A stretch of DNA of 61,132 nucleotides, from positions 1 through 61,132 of the forward strand of contig JAAZND010000102.1 in the NCBI GenBank assembly GCA_012798485.1. The letters are read 5' to 3'. The translations under genes and the position numbers were made by a program. Below are positions 33,946 through 42,456 of this stretch, piece by piece. The notes beneath the pieces were generated by a model. The model searched no databases. It was not told the origin of the DNA and was given only the letters and a program-made list of their open reading frames with translations. Position 1 is the first letter of the stretch. Every line of letters starts with the position of its first letter. This DNA comes from Candidatus Beckwithbacteria bacterium (GTDB taxonomy: Bacteria; Patescibacteriota; Microgenomatia; UBA1400; UBA1449).

Positions 33946-34884
33946 ATGAATCCAAAATTCTGGCAAGACAAAAAAGTTTTAATTACCGGTGGAACTGGTT
34001 TTTTAGGAACTCATTTAGTAAAAAAAATTAAAAAACTTAATCCTGAGAAAATTTATACTCCTTCATCAAAAGATTTAAATTTTATTAAGCTTGCAGATTG
34101 CCAAAAGGCAGTTAAAGATATTGATATCGTTATTCATTTAGCAGCTATTGTCGGCGGCATTGGCTATAACCAAAAAATTCCAGGAAAAATGTTTTATGAC
34201 AATATTATGATGGGTACTCAACTTATGGAAGAAGCCCGAAAAGCCAAAGTTAAAAAATTTGTCTCTATTGGCACTATTTGCGCTTATCCTAAATTTACTC
34301 CTACTCCATTTAAAGAAGAAGATTTATGGAATGGCTATCCGGAAGAAACTAATGCGCCTTATGGTCTTGCCAAAAAAATGCTGCTTGTTCAAGGTCAGGC
34401 ATACAGACAACAATATGATTTTAATGCTATTTACTTACTTTTAGTTAACTTGTACGGCCCAGGTGATAATTTTAATCCAGATTCTTCTCATGTCATTCCC
34501 GCTATGATTAAAAAATTTGTTGAAGCAAAAAGGAATCGAAATAAAAATGTCACACTTTGGGGAACAGGGAAACCAACCAGAGAATTCTTGTATGTGGAAG
34601 ACGCAGCTCAAGGTATTATCTTAGCAACAGAAAAATATAATGAAGGAGAACCTGTCAATCTTGGAAGTAGCTTTGAAATATCTATTAAAAAATTAGCAGA
34701 AACAATCAAAGAAGAAGTTGGTTTTGAAGGCAAAATTATTTGGGATCACACTAAACCAGATGGTCAGCTAAGAAGAAAATTAGATGTAGCAAAAGCTAAA
34801 AAATATTTTAACTTTGAATCTAAAACTGACTTTAAAAAAGGTCTTAAAAAAACTATCGATTGGTATAAAGAAAGCTATCATTAA
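33946..34884 (+). CDS. fcl: GDP-L-fucose synthase-like SDR
   Basis: A 312-residue SDR of the GDP-4-keto-6-deoxymannose epimerase-reductase type. TGGTGFLGTHLV, HLAAIVGGIGYNQKIPGKMF, GTICAYPKFTPTPFKEEDLW and YGLAKK (catalytic Tyr/Lys) follow the Fcl/WcaG order, as does LYGPGDNFNPDSSHVIPAMI. It would make GDP-L-fucose with NADPH. The partner GDP-mannose 4,6-dehydratase is not in the window. An alpha-1,2-fucosyltransferase gene about 9 kb downstream fits this product. Confidence 0.88.
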   Translation: MNPKFWQDKKVLITGGTGFLGTHLVKKIKKLNPEKIYTPSSKDLNFIKLADCQKAVKDIDIVIHLAAIVGGIGYNQKIPGKMFYDNIMMGTQLMEEARKAKVKKFVSIGTICAYPKFTPTPFKEEDLWNGYPEETNAPYGLAKKMLLVQGQAYRQQYDFNAIYLLLVNLYGPGDNFNPDSSHVIPAMIKKFVEAKRNRNKNVTLWGTGKPTREFLYVEDAAQGIILATEKYNEGEPVNLGSSFEISIKKLAETIKEEVGFEGKIIWDHTKPDGQLRRKLDVAKAKKYFNFESKTDFKKGLKKTIDWYKESYH

Positions 34885-34892
34885 TTCTAATT

Positions 34893-35599
34893 ATGAAACT
34901 ATCTATTTTTATTACAAATATAATTATTGATCTTTTCCATAAATATCAAGAAAATAAAAACAAGAAGAAAACTATTAAAGAAATTTATAGGCTTAAACAT
35001 TATCTGAAAAATAAAGATTCTCTAAAGATTCATTTTGGTTGTGGTCCAAGAATTTTAAAAGATTGGATTAATATTGATTTAAATTATATGGATCATAAAT
35101 ATTATTTTAAAAATTGTAAAGATAAATATTATCCACCAGAAATAAAAGGTAATAAAGATGATTTTTTTGCAATAAATATCACAAAAACTAAGTTTCCCTT
35201 AAAAGATAATTCTGTTGATCTTATCTTTCATGAAGATTTTATTGAACATTTAAATCAAAAGGAACAAGTTATTTTTTTAGCCGAAACTTATAGAATCTTA
35301 AAAAAGGATCTATACATAGAATCAATACGCCAGATTTAATATTTTCCATGAAACAGAATTCATATTTTAAAAAAGGATTTGACGGAGTTTATAAAGAAGA
35401 ATGGGAAAACTATAATCATAAAAATCTATTATCAAAAAAATCATTAGAAGAACTTGCGAAAATAATTGGATATTCTAAAATAATCTTTAACCAAAGAGAT
35501 CAAAGTATTTCTAAACTTATCCCATTAGAATTTCGTCCAGCTCCTGATGATTTTTCCAGAGGAGCAAACGGCAATATTTTTGCTGATTTAATTAAATAA
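34893..35599 (+). pseudogene. SAM methyltransferase broken by a -1 shift at A_AAA_AAG (copy A)
   Basis: Two overlapping-frame pieces (34893-35339 and 35348-35599) together match the intact paralogue at 38497-39153 along their length. The first has motif I IHFGCGPRILKDWINIDL, DNSVDLIFHEDFIEHLN and AETYRILKK; the second continues SIHRINTPDLIFSMKQNS after a -1 shift. The shift point is A AAA AAG at 35300-35306, the classical -1 slippery heptamer in the correct frame, and gives a product of about 235 residues. One missing A in the run explains the break equally well. Without shifting, a 148-residue protein lacking the C-terminal third is made. Predicted role: methylation of a sugar residue. Confidence 0.8.
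35300..35306 (+). other. Candidate -1 ribosomal slippery site A_AAA_AAG
   Basis: The zero-frame codons are TTA AAA AAG, so the heptamer has the X_XXY_YYZ phase. A -1 slip leads directly into the frame that encodes the conserved C-terminus. I see no strong downstream stem and no clear upstream Shine-Dalgarno-like enhancer. Confidence 0.4.
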
Positions 35600-35602
35600 A
35601 CT

Positions 35603-36421
35603 ATGTCTCAAACAATTACTATTATCAAACCAAAATCAAAATTAACTCTTCTAGACCTCAAAGAAATTTGGCAATTTAAAGAATTATTCTTTACCTTTGC
35701 CCATAGAGATATCAAACTTAGATATAAACAAACTATCATTGGGGGACTTTGGGCAATAATTCAACCATTAACTACGATGATAATTTTTAGTTTCTTTTTT
35801 GGGAAACTTGCCAAAATCCCTTCTGACGGAGTACCTTATCCTATTTTTTCTTATTCTGGACTTTTATTATGGACTTTTTTTGCCAATGCTATTTCCATGG
35901 CTAGTGTCAGTATGATCAATAGCGCTTCAATTATTACCAAAGTTTATTTTCCACGCCTTATTGTCCCTGTTTCTGCAACTATAGTTTTCTTTATTGATTA
36001 TTTTATTTCTTTTTTTATCTTATTATTCTTAATCTTTTTTTATAAATTCCCCCTGAGAATAGAATTACTTTTACTTCCTTTAATTTTATTTTTCACTTGG
36101 ATTTTAGCTTGTGGGATTGGTTTAATCTTATCTGCTCTTAATGTTAAATACCGCGATGTCAGATACGCCATCCCTTTTTTATTACAGATCTTAATTTATA
36201 TTACACCGGTTATTTATCCAACTTCTGTTTCTGGAAAATTTCAATGGCTCGTTAACCTTAACCCAATGACTGGATATATCGAAGCTCATCGCGCTTTAAT
36301 TCTAGGACTACCATTTAATTATGGAGAGTTATTAATTTCTATTGGATTAACAATGATTATTTTAGTTTGTGGCATTTTCTATTTCAAATCAGTAGAGAAA
36401 AAATTTGCTGACATTATTTAA
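35603..36421 (+). CDS. wzm: ABC-2 type polysaccharide exporter permease (Wzm, copy 2)
   Basis: A 272-residue membrane protein with six hydrophobic segments. FTFAHRDIKLRYKQTIIGGLWAII is the Wzm N-terminal signature, and LNVKYRDVRYAIPFLLQI precedes the last helices. It is distinct in sequence from copy 1 in this window, so the locus encodes two separate export channels. It starts 3 nt after the broken methyltransferase and is followed after 5 nt by its ATPase gene. Confidence 0.93.
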   Translation: MSQTITIIKPKSKLTLLDLKEIWQFKELFFTFAHRDIKLRYKQTIIGGLWAIIQPLTTMIIFSFFFGKLAKIPSDGVPYPIFSYSGLLLWTFFANAISMASVSMINSASIITKVYFPRLIVPVSATIVFFIDYFISFFILLFLIFFYKFPLRIELLLLPLILFFTWILACGIGLILSALNVKYRDVRYAIPFLLQILIYITPVIYPTSVSGKFQWLVNLNPMTGYIEAHRALILGLPFNYGELLISIGLTMIILVCGIFYFKSVEKKFADII

Positions 36422-36426
36422 AAAAT

Positions 36427-37650
36427 ATGAAACCAAATACAGCCATTCAAATTACCAATTTAAGTAAAAAATATATTATCTCTCATCATAAAACTGCTTA
36501 TAATACTTTGAGAGATTCCTTTGTTTCTTTCTGGAAAAATTTATTCACTCAGAAAAAAAAAGAAGAATTCCTAGCACTCAAAAATATCAATTTGGAAATT
36601 ACCCAAGGCTCTATTCTTGGTGTGATTGGAAAAAATGGAGCTGGAAAATCAACTCTTTTAAAAATCTTATCCCGTATTGTTGAGCCCACTAATGGTGAAA
36701 TAAAAATAAGGGGAAAAGTAGCTTCACTTCTCGAAGTTGGTACCGGATTTAATCCAGAACTCACAGGAAGAGAAAATATTTATTTAAACGGTTCAATTCT
36801 TGGTATGACTCGCAAAGAAATCAATGCCAAATTTTCTGATATCGTTAAATTTAGCGAAATAGAAAAATTTCTAGACACTCCAGTCAAACGCTATTCTTCT
36901 GGTATGTACGTAAGACTAGCTTTCGCTGTAGCTGCTCATCTTGATAGCGACATTCTTTTGGTGGACGAAGTTTTAGCTGTTGGCGATATTGCTTTCCAAA
37001 AAAAATCTCTCGGCAAAATGAATAAACTAGCTAAAGATGGCAGAACTGTCATTTTTGTCAGTCACAACATGGGAGCGATTCAAGATTTATGTGATCAGTG
37101 TTTGTTTTTAGAGAATGGGGAAATAAAAGCTATAGGAAAAACTGACAAGGTTATCAAACAATATTTGAACAATAAAAAAAATATTAATTTAAATTCTTCT
37201 GATTTTAAAGGTACTTTAAAAGAATTAATAAAAATAAAGGAAATAGTTATCAATGATAATAAAAATAAAGAAGAAGTAATTCTTTCGCCAAAAGAAGAAT
37301 TAGAAATTAAAATTACTTTTAGTATATTTGAAAATTTTGATAAATTTAGACTTACTTTATCAATTTTTCAAAACAGCATAAGAATTTTAACCCTTCATGA
37401 TTGCCTTAATTTTCAAAAAGTATAAAAAAATAAAATATATCAATCAACATTTAACATTCCTAAATATTTGTTAAGACCAGGAAGTTATAGTTTAGCCCTT
37501 GGAGGGCATACAGATAATAATATTCATGAGTGGTTCTGGGGAGAAAATCTTGCTTATTTTTCTATTTTAGAGCAATGGTCAGAAGAGTATCCCAAAATCA
37601 ACTTGGGAATAATTAATATAAAGAATATTGCTAAAAGAAAAGAATCATGA
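36427..37650 (+). pseudogene. wzt: ABC exporter ATPase Wzt (copy 2) with C-terminal domain split by in-frame TAA
   Basis: The frame 36427-37425 encodes 332 residues: Walker A GKNGAGKST, signature YSSGMYVRLAFAVAAH, Walker B ILLVDEVLAVGD, switch His FVSHNMG, then the start of the Wzt carbohydrate-binding domain. A TAA at 37423-37425 stops it. The same frame continues without a shift through NIPKYLLRPGSYSLALGG to 37650, which is the expected end of a Wzt C-domain (total about 406 residues, normal length). The final stop overlaps the next ATG (ATGA). The ATPase part is complete and could still power export, but recognition of the capped chain would be impaired unless the stop is read through. Confidence 0.82.
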
Positions 37651-38504
37651 TCAAAATTATCTTCACTCAAATTATAAAAACCTTAAACAAAGTTTATATA
37701 AAATTATTTGGTATTCAATCTTTATTTAAGTTATTTGACCAGATTAGCACAAACAACAAGTTTAATCCCTTAGTTGGCTATTATAAAAATATCGGAATTC
37801 TTAATTCAGGAAATATTTATCAGACTGGAGAATCGTTTTTTATTGAAAAAATAGTTAATCGATATTTATCAAAAAATAACTTAGTTTTTTTTGATGTTGG
37901 AGCTAATATTGGTGATTATAGTTTATTCCTAAACCAGATTTACCCACAAGCTCAAATTCACGCTTTTGAACCCAATCCTAACGCTTTTAAAAAATTATCT
38001 GAAAAAACTAAAATAGTAAAAAATATTATCGCTAATAATTATGGATTAGGAGAAGAAAAAAAACAAATAAAGCTATATAGCTATAAAAAAATGAAAAATA
38101 CCCAGTTAGGAACTTGTAAAAAAGATATTCTAAACAATTTATTTGATGTTAAAGATCAAATTATAAGTCATAAAATTAATATCCAAACTCTTGATTATTA
38201 TTGTAATGAAAGAAAAATTGAGAAAATTGATTTACTTAAAATTGATGTTGAAGGTTACGAATTAGCCGTTTTAAAAGGTGCGAAAAAAATTTTACCCAAA
38301 ACCAGAATAATTCAATTTGAGTTTAATGAATATAATATTTTTTATAAAATTTTTCTTAAAGATTTCTATGATTTACTCTACCCTCAATTTCAATTATTTC
38401 GTTTAGATCTAAAAAGGCTTATCCCTCTTGGGGGATATCAGACTATCAATGAAATTTTCAAGTTTCAAAATATTATTGCTATCAATCAACCAAAATATGA
38501 TTAA
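37647..38504 (+). CDS. FkbM-family methyltransferase
   Basis: A 285-residue SAM methyltransferase. Motif I VFFDVGANIGDYSLFLN (near residue 90), AFEPNPNAFKKL and DLLKIDVEGYELAVLKGA (near 195) are the FkbM signatures. FkbM proteins O-methylate sugars or polyketides. The gene overlaps the Wzt stop (ATGA) and shares its last 8 nt with the next methyltransferase gene. A methylated chain end is a known stop signal in ABC-exported O-antigens, which would fit its place beside Wzt. Confidence 0.9.
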   Translation: MIKIIFTQIIKTLNKVYIKLFGIQSLFKLFDQISTNNKFNPLVGYYKNIGILNSGNIYQTGESFFIEKIVNRYLSKNNLVFFDVGANIGDYSLFLNQIYPQAQIHAFEPNPNAFKKLSEKTKIVKNIIANNYGLGEEKKQIKLYSYKKMKNTQLGTCKKDILNNLFDVKDQIISHKINIQTLDYYCNERKIEKIDLLKIDVEGYELAVLKGAKKILPKTRIIQFEFNEYNIFYKIFLKDFYDLLYPQFQLFRLDLKRLIPLGGYQTINEIFKFQNIIAINQPKYD

Positions 38505-39153
38505 TTTCGAAAAAATAATTAATAAAGAAAAAAAAGCAGAGTTAATAAGACTAAAAAAATTCGTCAGCGAACAAAAAGTTGTTAAAATCCAGTTTGGTTG
38601 TGGGCCTAGAATTTTAAAAAAATGGATTAATATTGATTTACATTATTGTCATTATCAGAATTATCTAAAGTATTATACTGATAAATATTATCCTCCTGAA
38701 ATTAGAGGAGACAAAAATGATTTCTTTACTTTTGATATTACCAAAGCCAAACTGCCACTTAAAGATAATTCAGTTGATTTAATTTTTCATGAAGATTTTC
38801 TTGAACATCTCAATCAAAAACAGCAAATTATCTTTCTAGCTGAAACTTATCGCGTGTTAAAAAAAAATCATGTCCACCGAATCAACACCCCAAACTTATT
38901 AATATCTATGAAACAAAATTCACATTTTAAAAAAGGGATTGCTGGTGTTTTTCAAAATGAATGGGACAAAAATCATCACCTTAATGTTTTAACTCCAAAA
39001 ACACTCCAGGAATTGTCTGAACTAATAGGTTATTCACAAATAATCTTTCAAAAAAGAAATCTGAGTGTGTCTAAATTAATTCCTTTAGAATACAGACCTG
39101 ATCCCAAAGATAGACCAGAAAATGGCAATATTTTTGCAGATCTTATCAAATGA
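38497..39153 (+). CDS. SAM methyltransferase (copy B, intact paralogue)
   Basis: A protein of 218 residues from the ATG at 38497; an upstream in-frame extension to 38428 lies within the FkbM gene and is rejected. Motif I is VKIQFGCGPRILKKWINIDL; DNSVDLIFHEDFLEHLNQK and AETYRVLKK follow. It is the intact relative of the frameshifted gene at 34893-35599, with about two thirds identical residues by eye. Its counterpart of the break site is a run of nine A's (TTA AAA AAA AAT), still in frame. The next gene starts 4 nt before its end. Confidence 0.88.
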   Translation: MINFEKIINKEKKAELIRLKKFVSEQKVVKIQFGCGPRILKKWINIDLHYCHYQNYLKYYTDKYYPPEIRGDKNDFFTFDITKAKLPLKDNSVDLIFHEDFLEHLNQKQQIIFLAETYRVLKKNHVHRINTPNLLISMKQNSHFKKGIAGVFQNEWDKNHHLNVLTPKTLQELSELIGYSQIIFQKRNLSVSKLIPLEYRPDPKDRPENGNIFADLIK

Positions 39154-40013
39154 AAATTTACATTTTACCAATAAATAAAATCTTTCAGCCAGAAAAAAGC
39201 CAAATTATCTACCCTTCTTATAATCAAGATTACGGAGTTGAACAAGATTTTCTTGCCTTTCTTATCAAAAATTCCCAATTTCTAACAGAAAATCAGAAGC
39301 AAGCAAATTGGCATTATCTGCCAATTTTTTGGACTAGATACTTCTTAAATAATAATTATAGTAAAAATAATCTAGATATCTTAAAAACTGAATGTCAGCA
39401 AAAAATTATCGATGATAAAAAAACTTTTACCATTTGTCAATATGATGATGGTCCATTGGTAGCTTTAGGTAAAACCAGAATCTTTCTCTCAGCTCGAAAA
39501 ACGGAAAAAGGTAATGACATTCCTCTTTTAGCTAAAAAAATTTACCCTCCTTTTCCTTATTATTTCCCCAAAAAATACCTTGCCTCTTTTGTCGGAAGAA
39601 TTAATACTCATCCAATTCGAAAAAAAATGACAGAAAGTATAAAAAATAAAAATATTAAAATAATTGATCAAAATTTAAAATTTTCCAAATATAAAAAAAT
39701 ATTATTACAATCTTATATTTCTCTTTGTCCTAGGGGTTATGGTGGCAATTCTTTCAGATTTTATGAATCTATGCAGCTTGGAGTTGTGCCTTTACTCATT
39801 TCCGATATAGACAATCGACCATTTAAAAATTATATTGGTTGGGATCAGTGTAGTCTTTTTTTTTCAAGCAGTAGGATCGAAAATATTAATCAATTTTTAG
39901 AAAAGCAGGATTTAACAAAAATGATACAAATGGGTAAACAAGCAAAAAAAATATATAAACATAAATTGGAATATCAGAAATGGTGTCAATTATTAATAAA
40001 TGAATTAGAATAA
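39150..40013 (+). CDS. Exostosin-like glycosyltransferase (GT47-type)
   Basis: A 287-residue protein. SLCPRGYGGNSFRFYESMQL near residue 195, followed by GVVPLLISD, is the exostosin/GT47 C-terminal signature, where the Arg and Glu bind the nucleotide sugar. The N-terminal half (YGVEQDFLAFLIKNSQFL, WHYLPIFWTRYFL) matches bacterial exostosin-like proteins. Eukaryotic relatives add GlcA, GlcNAc, Gal or Xyl. UDP-GlcA-derived donors made by the SDR enzymes upstream are plausible. Confidence 0.82.
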   Translation: MKIYILPINKIFQPEKSQIIYPSYNQDYGVEQDFLAFLIKNSQFLTENQKQANWHYLPIFWTRYFLNNNYSKNNLDILKTECQQKIIDDKKTFTICQYDDGPLVALGKTRIFLSARKTEKGNDIPLLAKKIYPPFPYYFPKKYLASFVGRINTHPIRKKMTESIKNKNIKIIDQNLKFSKYKKILLQSYISLCPRGYGGNSFRFYESMQLGVVPLLISDIDNRPFKNYIGWDQCSLFFSSSRIENINQFLEKQDLTKMIQMGKQAKKIYKHKLEYQKWCQLLINELE

Positions 40014-40017
40014 ACCA

Positions 40018-40839
40018 ATGTCAATTCAAAATATTTCTTTTATTATTCCGGCTTATAACTCAAGCAACACAATTAAAGAGGCAATTGACTCCATTTTAAA
40101 TCAAAATTTTTCTAAAGGTGATGAAATTATTATTGTAAATGATGGATCAATTGATCAAACTAAAAAGATCTTAAACAAACTAAAAAAAATGAATAAATAT
40201 CACAACAATCTTATTATTATTAATCATGATAAAAATTATGGTGGAGGCAAAGCCAGAAATACTGCAGTTAAAAATAGCAAAAATGATTTAATTTTTTGTC
40301 TCGATGCTGATAATATTTTATTACCAAAAACTATCAAACCCTTAAAAAATAAACTATTTAAAGAAAAAACAGATATAGCAGCTTTTGAAAAAATCGATTT
40401 TTTTCTTATTAAAAAATTCTTTAAAATTTTCAAATATAAAAAGATCACTCATCAATGGAAGTTTAAATTTAATAAAAATTATAAATTAAAAGATTATTTT
40501 AATAATAAAATTAATCCTGGATCAAGTGGCAATTATCTTTTTACTAAACAAAGTTGGCAAAAAACTGGAGGTTATCCAGAAGATTCTGGTGCCTTAGATA
40601 CCTGGGGTTTTGGTTTTAGACAAATGGCACATAATTGCCGTTTATGCCTTTTAAGAAATTATTCTTATTTACACCGCTATGGTTATAAATCGTATTGGAT
40701 AAGAGATAGTCAAAACAAAAATTTATCTAAAGAAGCTTTTAAATTTGTAAGGCCTTATCTAAACTTAATTGATGATAAAACTAAAAATCACATCAAAAAA
40801 AATCCCGAAACTTGGTTTAATGATTATTACAAAATTTAA
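40018..40839 (+). CDS. GT2 glycosyltransferase
   Basis: A 273-residue GT-A enzyme: SFIIPAYNSSNTIKEAIDS, EIIIVNDGSIDQTKK, FCLDADNILLP and a C-terminal GALDTWGFGFRQMA acceptor region near residue 190. It has no membrane helix. The gene begins 4 nt after the exostosin-like gene and ends 4 nt before the DUF268 gene, within the long operon. Donor unknown. Confidence 0.87.
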   Translation: MSIQNISFIIPAYNSSNTIKEAIDSILNQNFSKGDEIIIVNDGSIDQTKKILNKLKKMNKYHNNLIIINHDKNYGGGKARNTAVKNSKNDLIFCLDADNILLPKTIKPLKNKLFKEKTDIAAFEKIDFFLIKKFFKIFKYKKITHQWKFKFNKNYKLKDYFNNKINPGSSGNYLFTKQSWQKTGGYPEDSGALDTWGFGFRQMAHNCRLCLLRNYSYLHRYGYKSYWIRDSQNKNLSKEAFKFVRPYLNLIDDKTKNHIKKNPETWFNDYYKI

Positions 40840-40843
40840 AAAT

Positions 40844-41575
40844 ATGAAGCTAAAACAAATAATTTACTACTTGATTTTTATGTTTAGAAATTGGTTTTTA
40901 TATCTATTTAATTTTTATCGCTTTAATAAATTAAACAATCATCGTTTTAGTTTAAAATGGAGTGATCGCTATCCCTGCATTAAAGATGCAACTGCCAATA
41001 CTAATTTTGACCGGCATTATGTTTACCACACAGCTTGGGCTATAAGGAAACTTAAAGAGATAAAACCTAAAAAACATATTGATATTGCTTCATCTTTATA
41101 CTTCCCAGCACTGGCTTCTGCTTTTATTCCGATAGAATTTTATGATTACCGTCCAGCAAAAATAGAACTGTCTGGTCTTAAATCCAAAAAAGGTGATTTG
41201 CTAAATTTACCCTTTAAGAATGAATCAGTTGAATCCTTATCTTGTATGCATACGATTGAACACGTCGGGCTTGGCAGATATGGAGATAAACTTGATCCAG
41301 ATGGAGATCTCAAAGCAATTGCTGAACTTAAAAGAGTTATTGAAAAAAACGGAAGTCTTCTTTTTGTCGTTCCCATTGGTAAAAAAGCTAAAATTATGTA
41401 TAACGCTCATAGGATTTACACTGTTAAACAAATTAAAAGTTATTTTACTGATTTAAAGCTAAAAGAGTTTTGTCTTATTTCCGAAGATCCAAAATTAGGA
41501 ATAATCAAAAATCCAGATAAAAAACTGCTCAAAAAGCAAACGTATGCTTGCGGCTGTTTTTGGTTTGTCAAATGA
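40844..41575 (+). CDS. DUF268 protein, methyltransferase-like
   Basis: A protein of 243 residues from the ATG at 40844; an upstream in-frame extension overlaps the GT2 gene and is rejected. HIDIASSLYFPALASAFIP and HTIEHVGLGRYGDKLDPDGD are diagnostic of DUF268, a family with a methyltransferase-like Rossmann fold of unproven function. An N-terminal hydrophobic patch (IIYYLIFMFRNWFLYLFNF) may touch the membrane. The stop overlaps the next ATG (ATGA). In a glycan cluster it probably modifies a sugar, without direct evidence. Confidence 0.8.
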   Translation: MKLKQIIYYLIFMFRNWFLYLFNFYRFNKLNNHRFSLKWSDRYPCIKDATANTNFDRHYVYHTAWAIRKLKEIKPKKHIDIASSLYFPALASAFIPIEFYDYRPAKIELSGLKSKKGDLLNLPFKNESVESLSCMHTIEHVGLGRYGDKLDPDGDLKAIAELKRVIEKNGSLLFVVPIGKKAKIMYNAHRIYTVKQIKSYFTDLKLKEFCLISEDPKLGIIKNPDKKLLKKQTYACGCFWFVK

Positions 41576-42453
41576 AAACTAAATTAAATAAAAAATTTCA
41601 AGATAAATTATGCTGCCCCATTTGTCTGTCAAATTTAGAATATAAAAGTAATTTTAGTTGTCCAAACTGCGGTGCTAAATTTTTTCAAAAAAATAATATT
41701 TGGGATTTTCGTCTCAATCCTCCAAAATGTGCTTATAGTTTGGATAGAAAATTTTGGCAACATGGACAAGAGAATTACGAATATTTTTCTCAAAAATGGA
41801 GATCTCAGGATAACTTTGATAATTATCTAAGTGAACTAAGAGGAGTCAGAGAAATATATGAAGAAGTTTTTAAACTTGAAGGAGAAATACTTGATATTGG
41901 AGGTAATTGTGGAACCTTAAGATATTTTCTAAAAAAAAAAGAAAAATATCTTAGCGTTGATCCTTATTTAAATGCTTTCGAAAATCTTGGTCCAAATTAT
42001 AAGAAAGTCTATCCATGTTTAAACGAATCTTGCAATTTTTTAACTTGTTTCGGCGAATTTCTACCTTTCAAAAATAAAAGTTTTGACTGGATTCATCTTC
42101 GTTCAGTCTTGGATCACTTTTTTGACCCATATTTAGTGATGAAACAAAGTTACAGAGTTTTAAAAAATAATGGCAAAGTTCTTATTGGTATCAATACCAA
42201 TGCTAAACCAGTTTTAAAAATAGACGAAGTGAGTTTAAATAAAAAAGAACAAGTTCAGGCTATAGGTAAATTTTTTATTAATTTTTTAAAACCTATTGCA
42301 ACTGTTAAATTTGCAATCAAAGATCATCATACTTTTTCTTGGTCATTAGATGATCTCAAAATTTTAATCAAAAGCACTGGTTTTAAAATTGAAAAAATTC
42401 ATTGGCAAAAAAGTAATCCCAGTTGCGCCTATATTAGTTTAATAAAAGGATAA
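41572..42453 (+). CDS. SAM methyltransferase with N-terminal zinc ribbon
   Basis: A 293-residue protein. Residues 12-35 form a CPIC...CPNC zinc ribbon (CCPICLSNLEY, SCPNCGAKF). The methyltransferase core follows: EILDIGGNCGTLRYFL (near residue 105), FDWIHLRSVLDHF and LKNNGKVLIGIN. This arrangement is common in glycan-locus methyltransferases. The start at 41572 is fixed by the ATGA overlap with the DUF268 gene. The next methyltransferase follows after 3 nt. Confidence 0.85.
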   Translation: MKTKLNKKFQDKLCCPICLSNLEYKSNFSCPNCGAKFFQKNNIWDFRLNPPKCAYSLDRKFWQHGQENYEYFSQKWRSQDNFDNYLSELRGVREIYEEVFKLEGEILDIGGNCGTLRYFLKKKEKYLSVDPYLNAFENLGPNYKKVYPCLNESCNFLTCFGEFLPFKNKSFDWIHLRSVLDHFFDPYLVMKQSYRVLKNNGKVLIGINTNAKPVLKIDEVSLNKKEQVQAIGKFFINFLKPIATVKFAIKDHHTFSWSLDDLKILIKSTGFKIEKIHWQKSNPSCAYISLIKG

Positions 42454-42456
42454 TTT

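Noticed and set aside
35348..35599. Independent 83-residue gene after the methyltransferase
   Set aside because: It is the C-terminal third of the same methyltransferase in the -1 frame, shown by the intact paralogue at 38497-39153.
37468..37650. Independent 60-residue small protein
   Set aside because: It is in the same frame as Wzt copy 2 after an in-frame TAA and has the conserved end of the Wzt C-terminal domain; its only start would be TTG.
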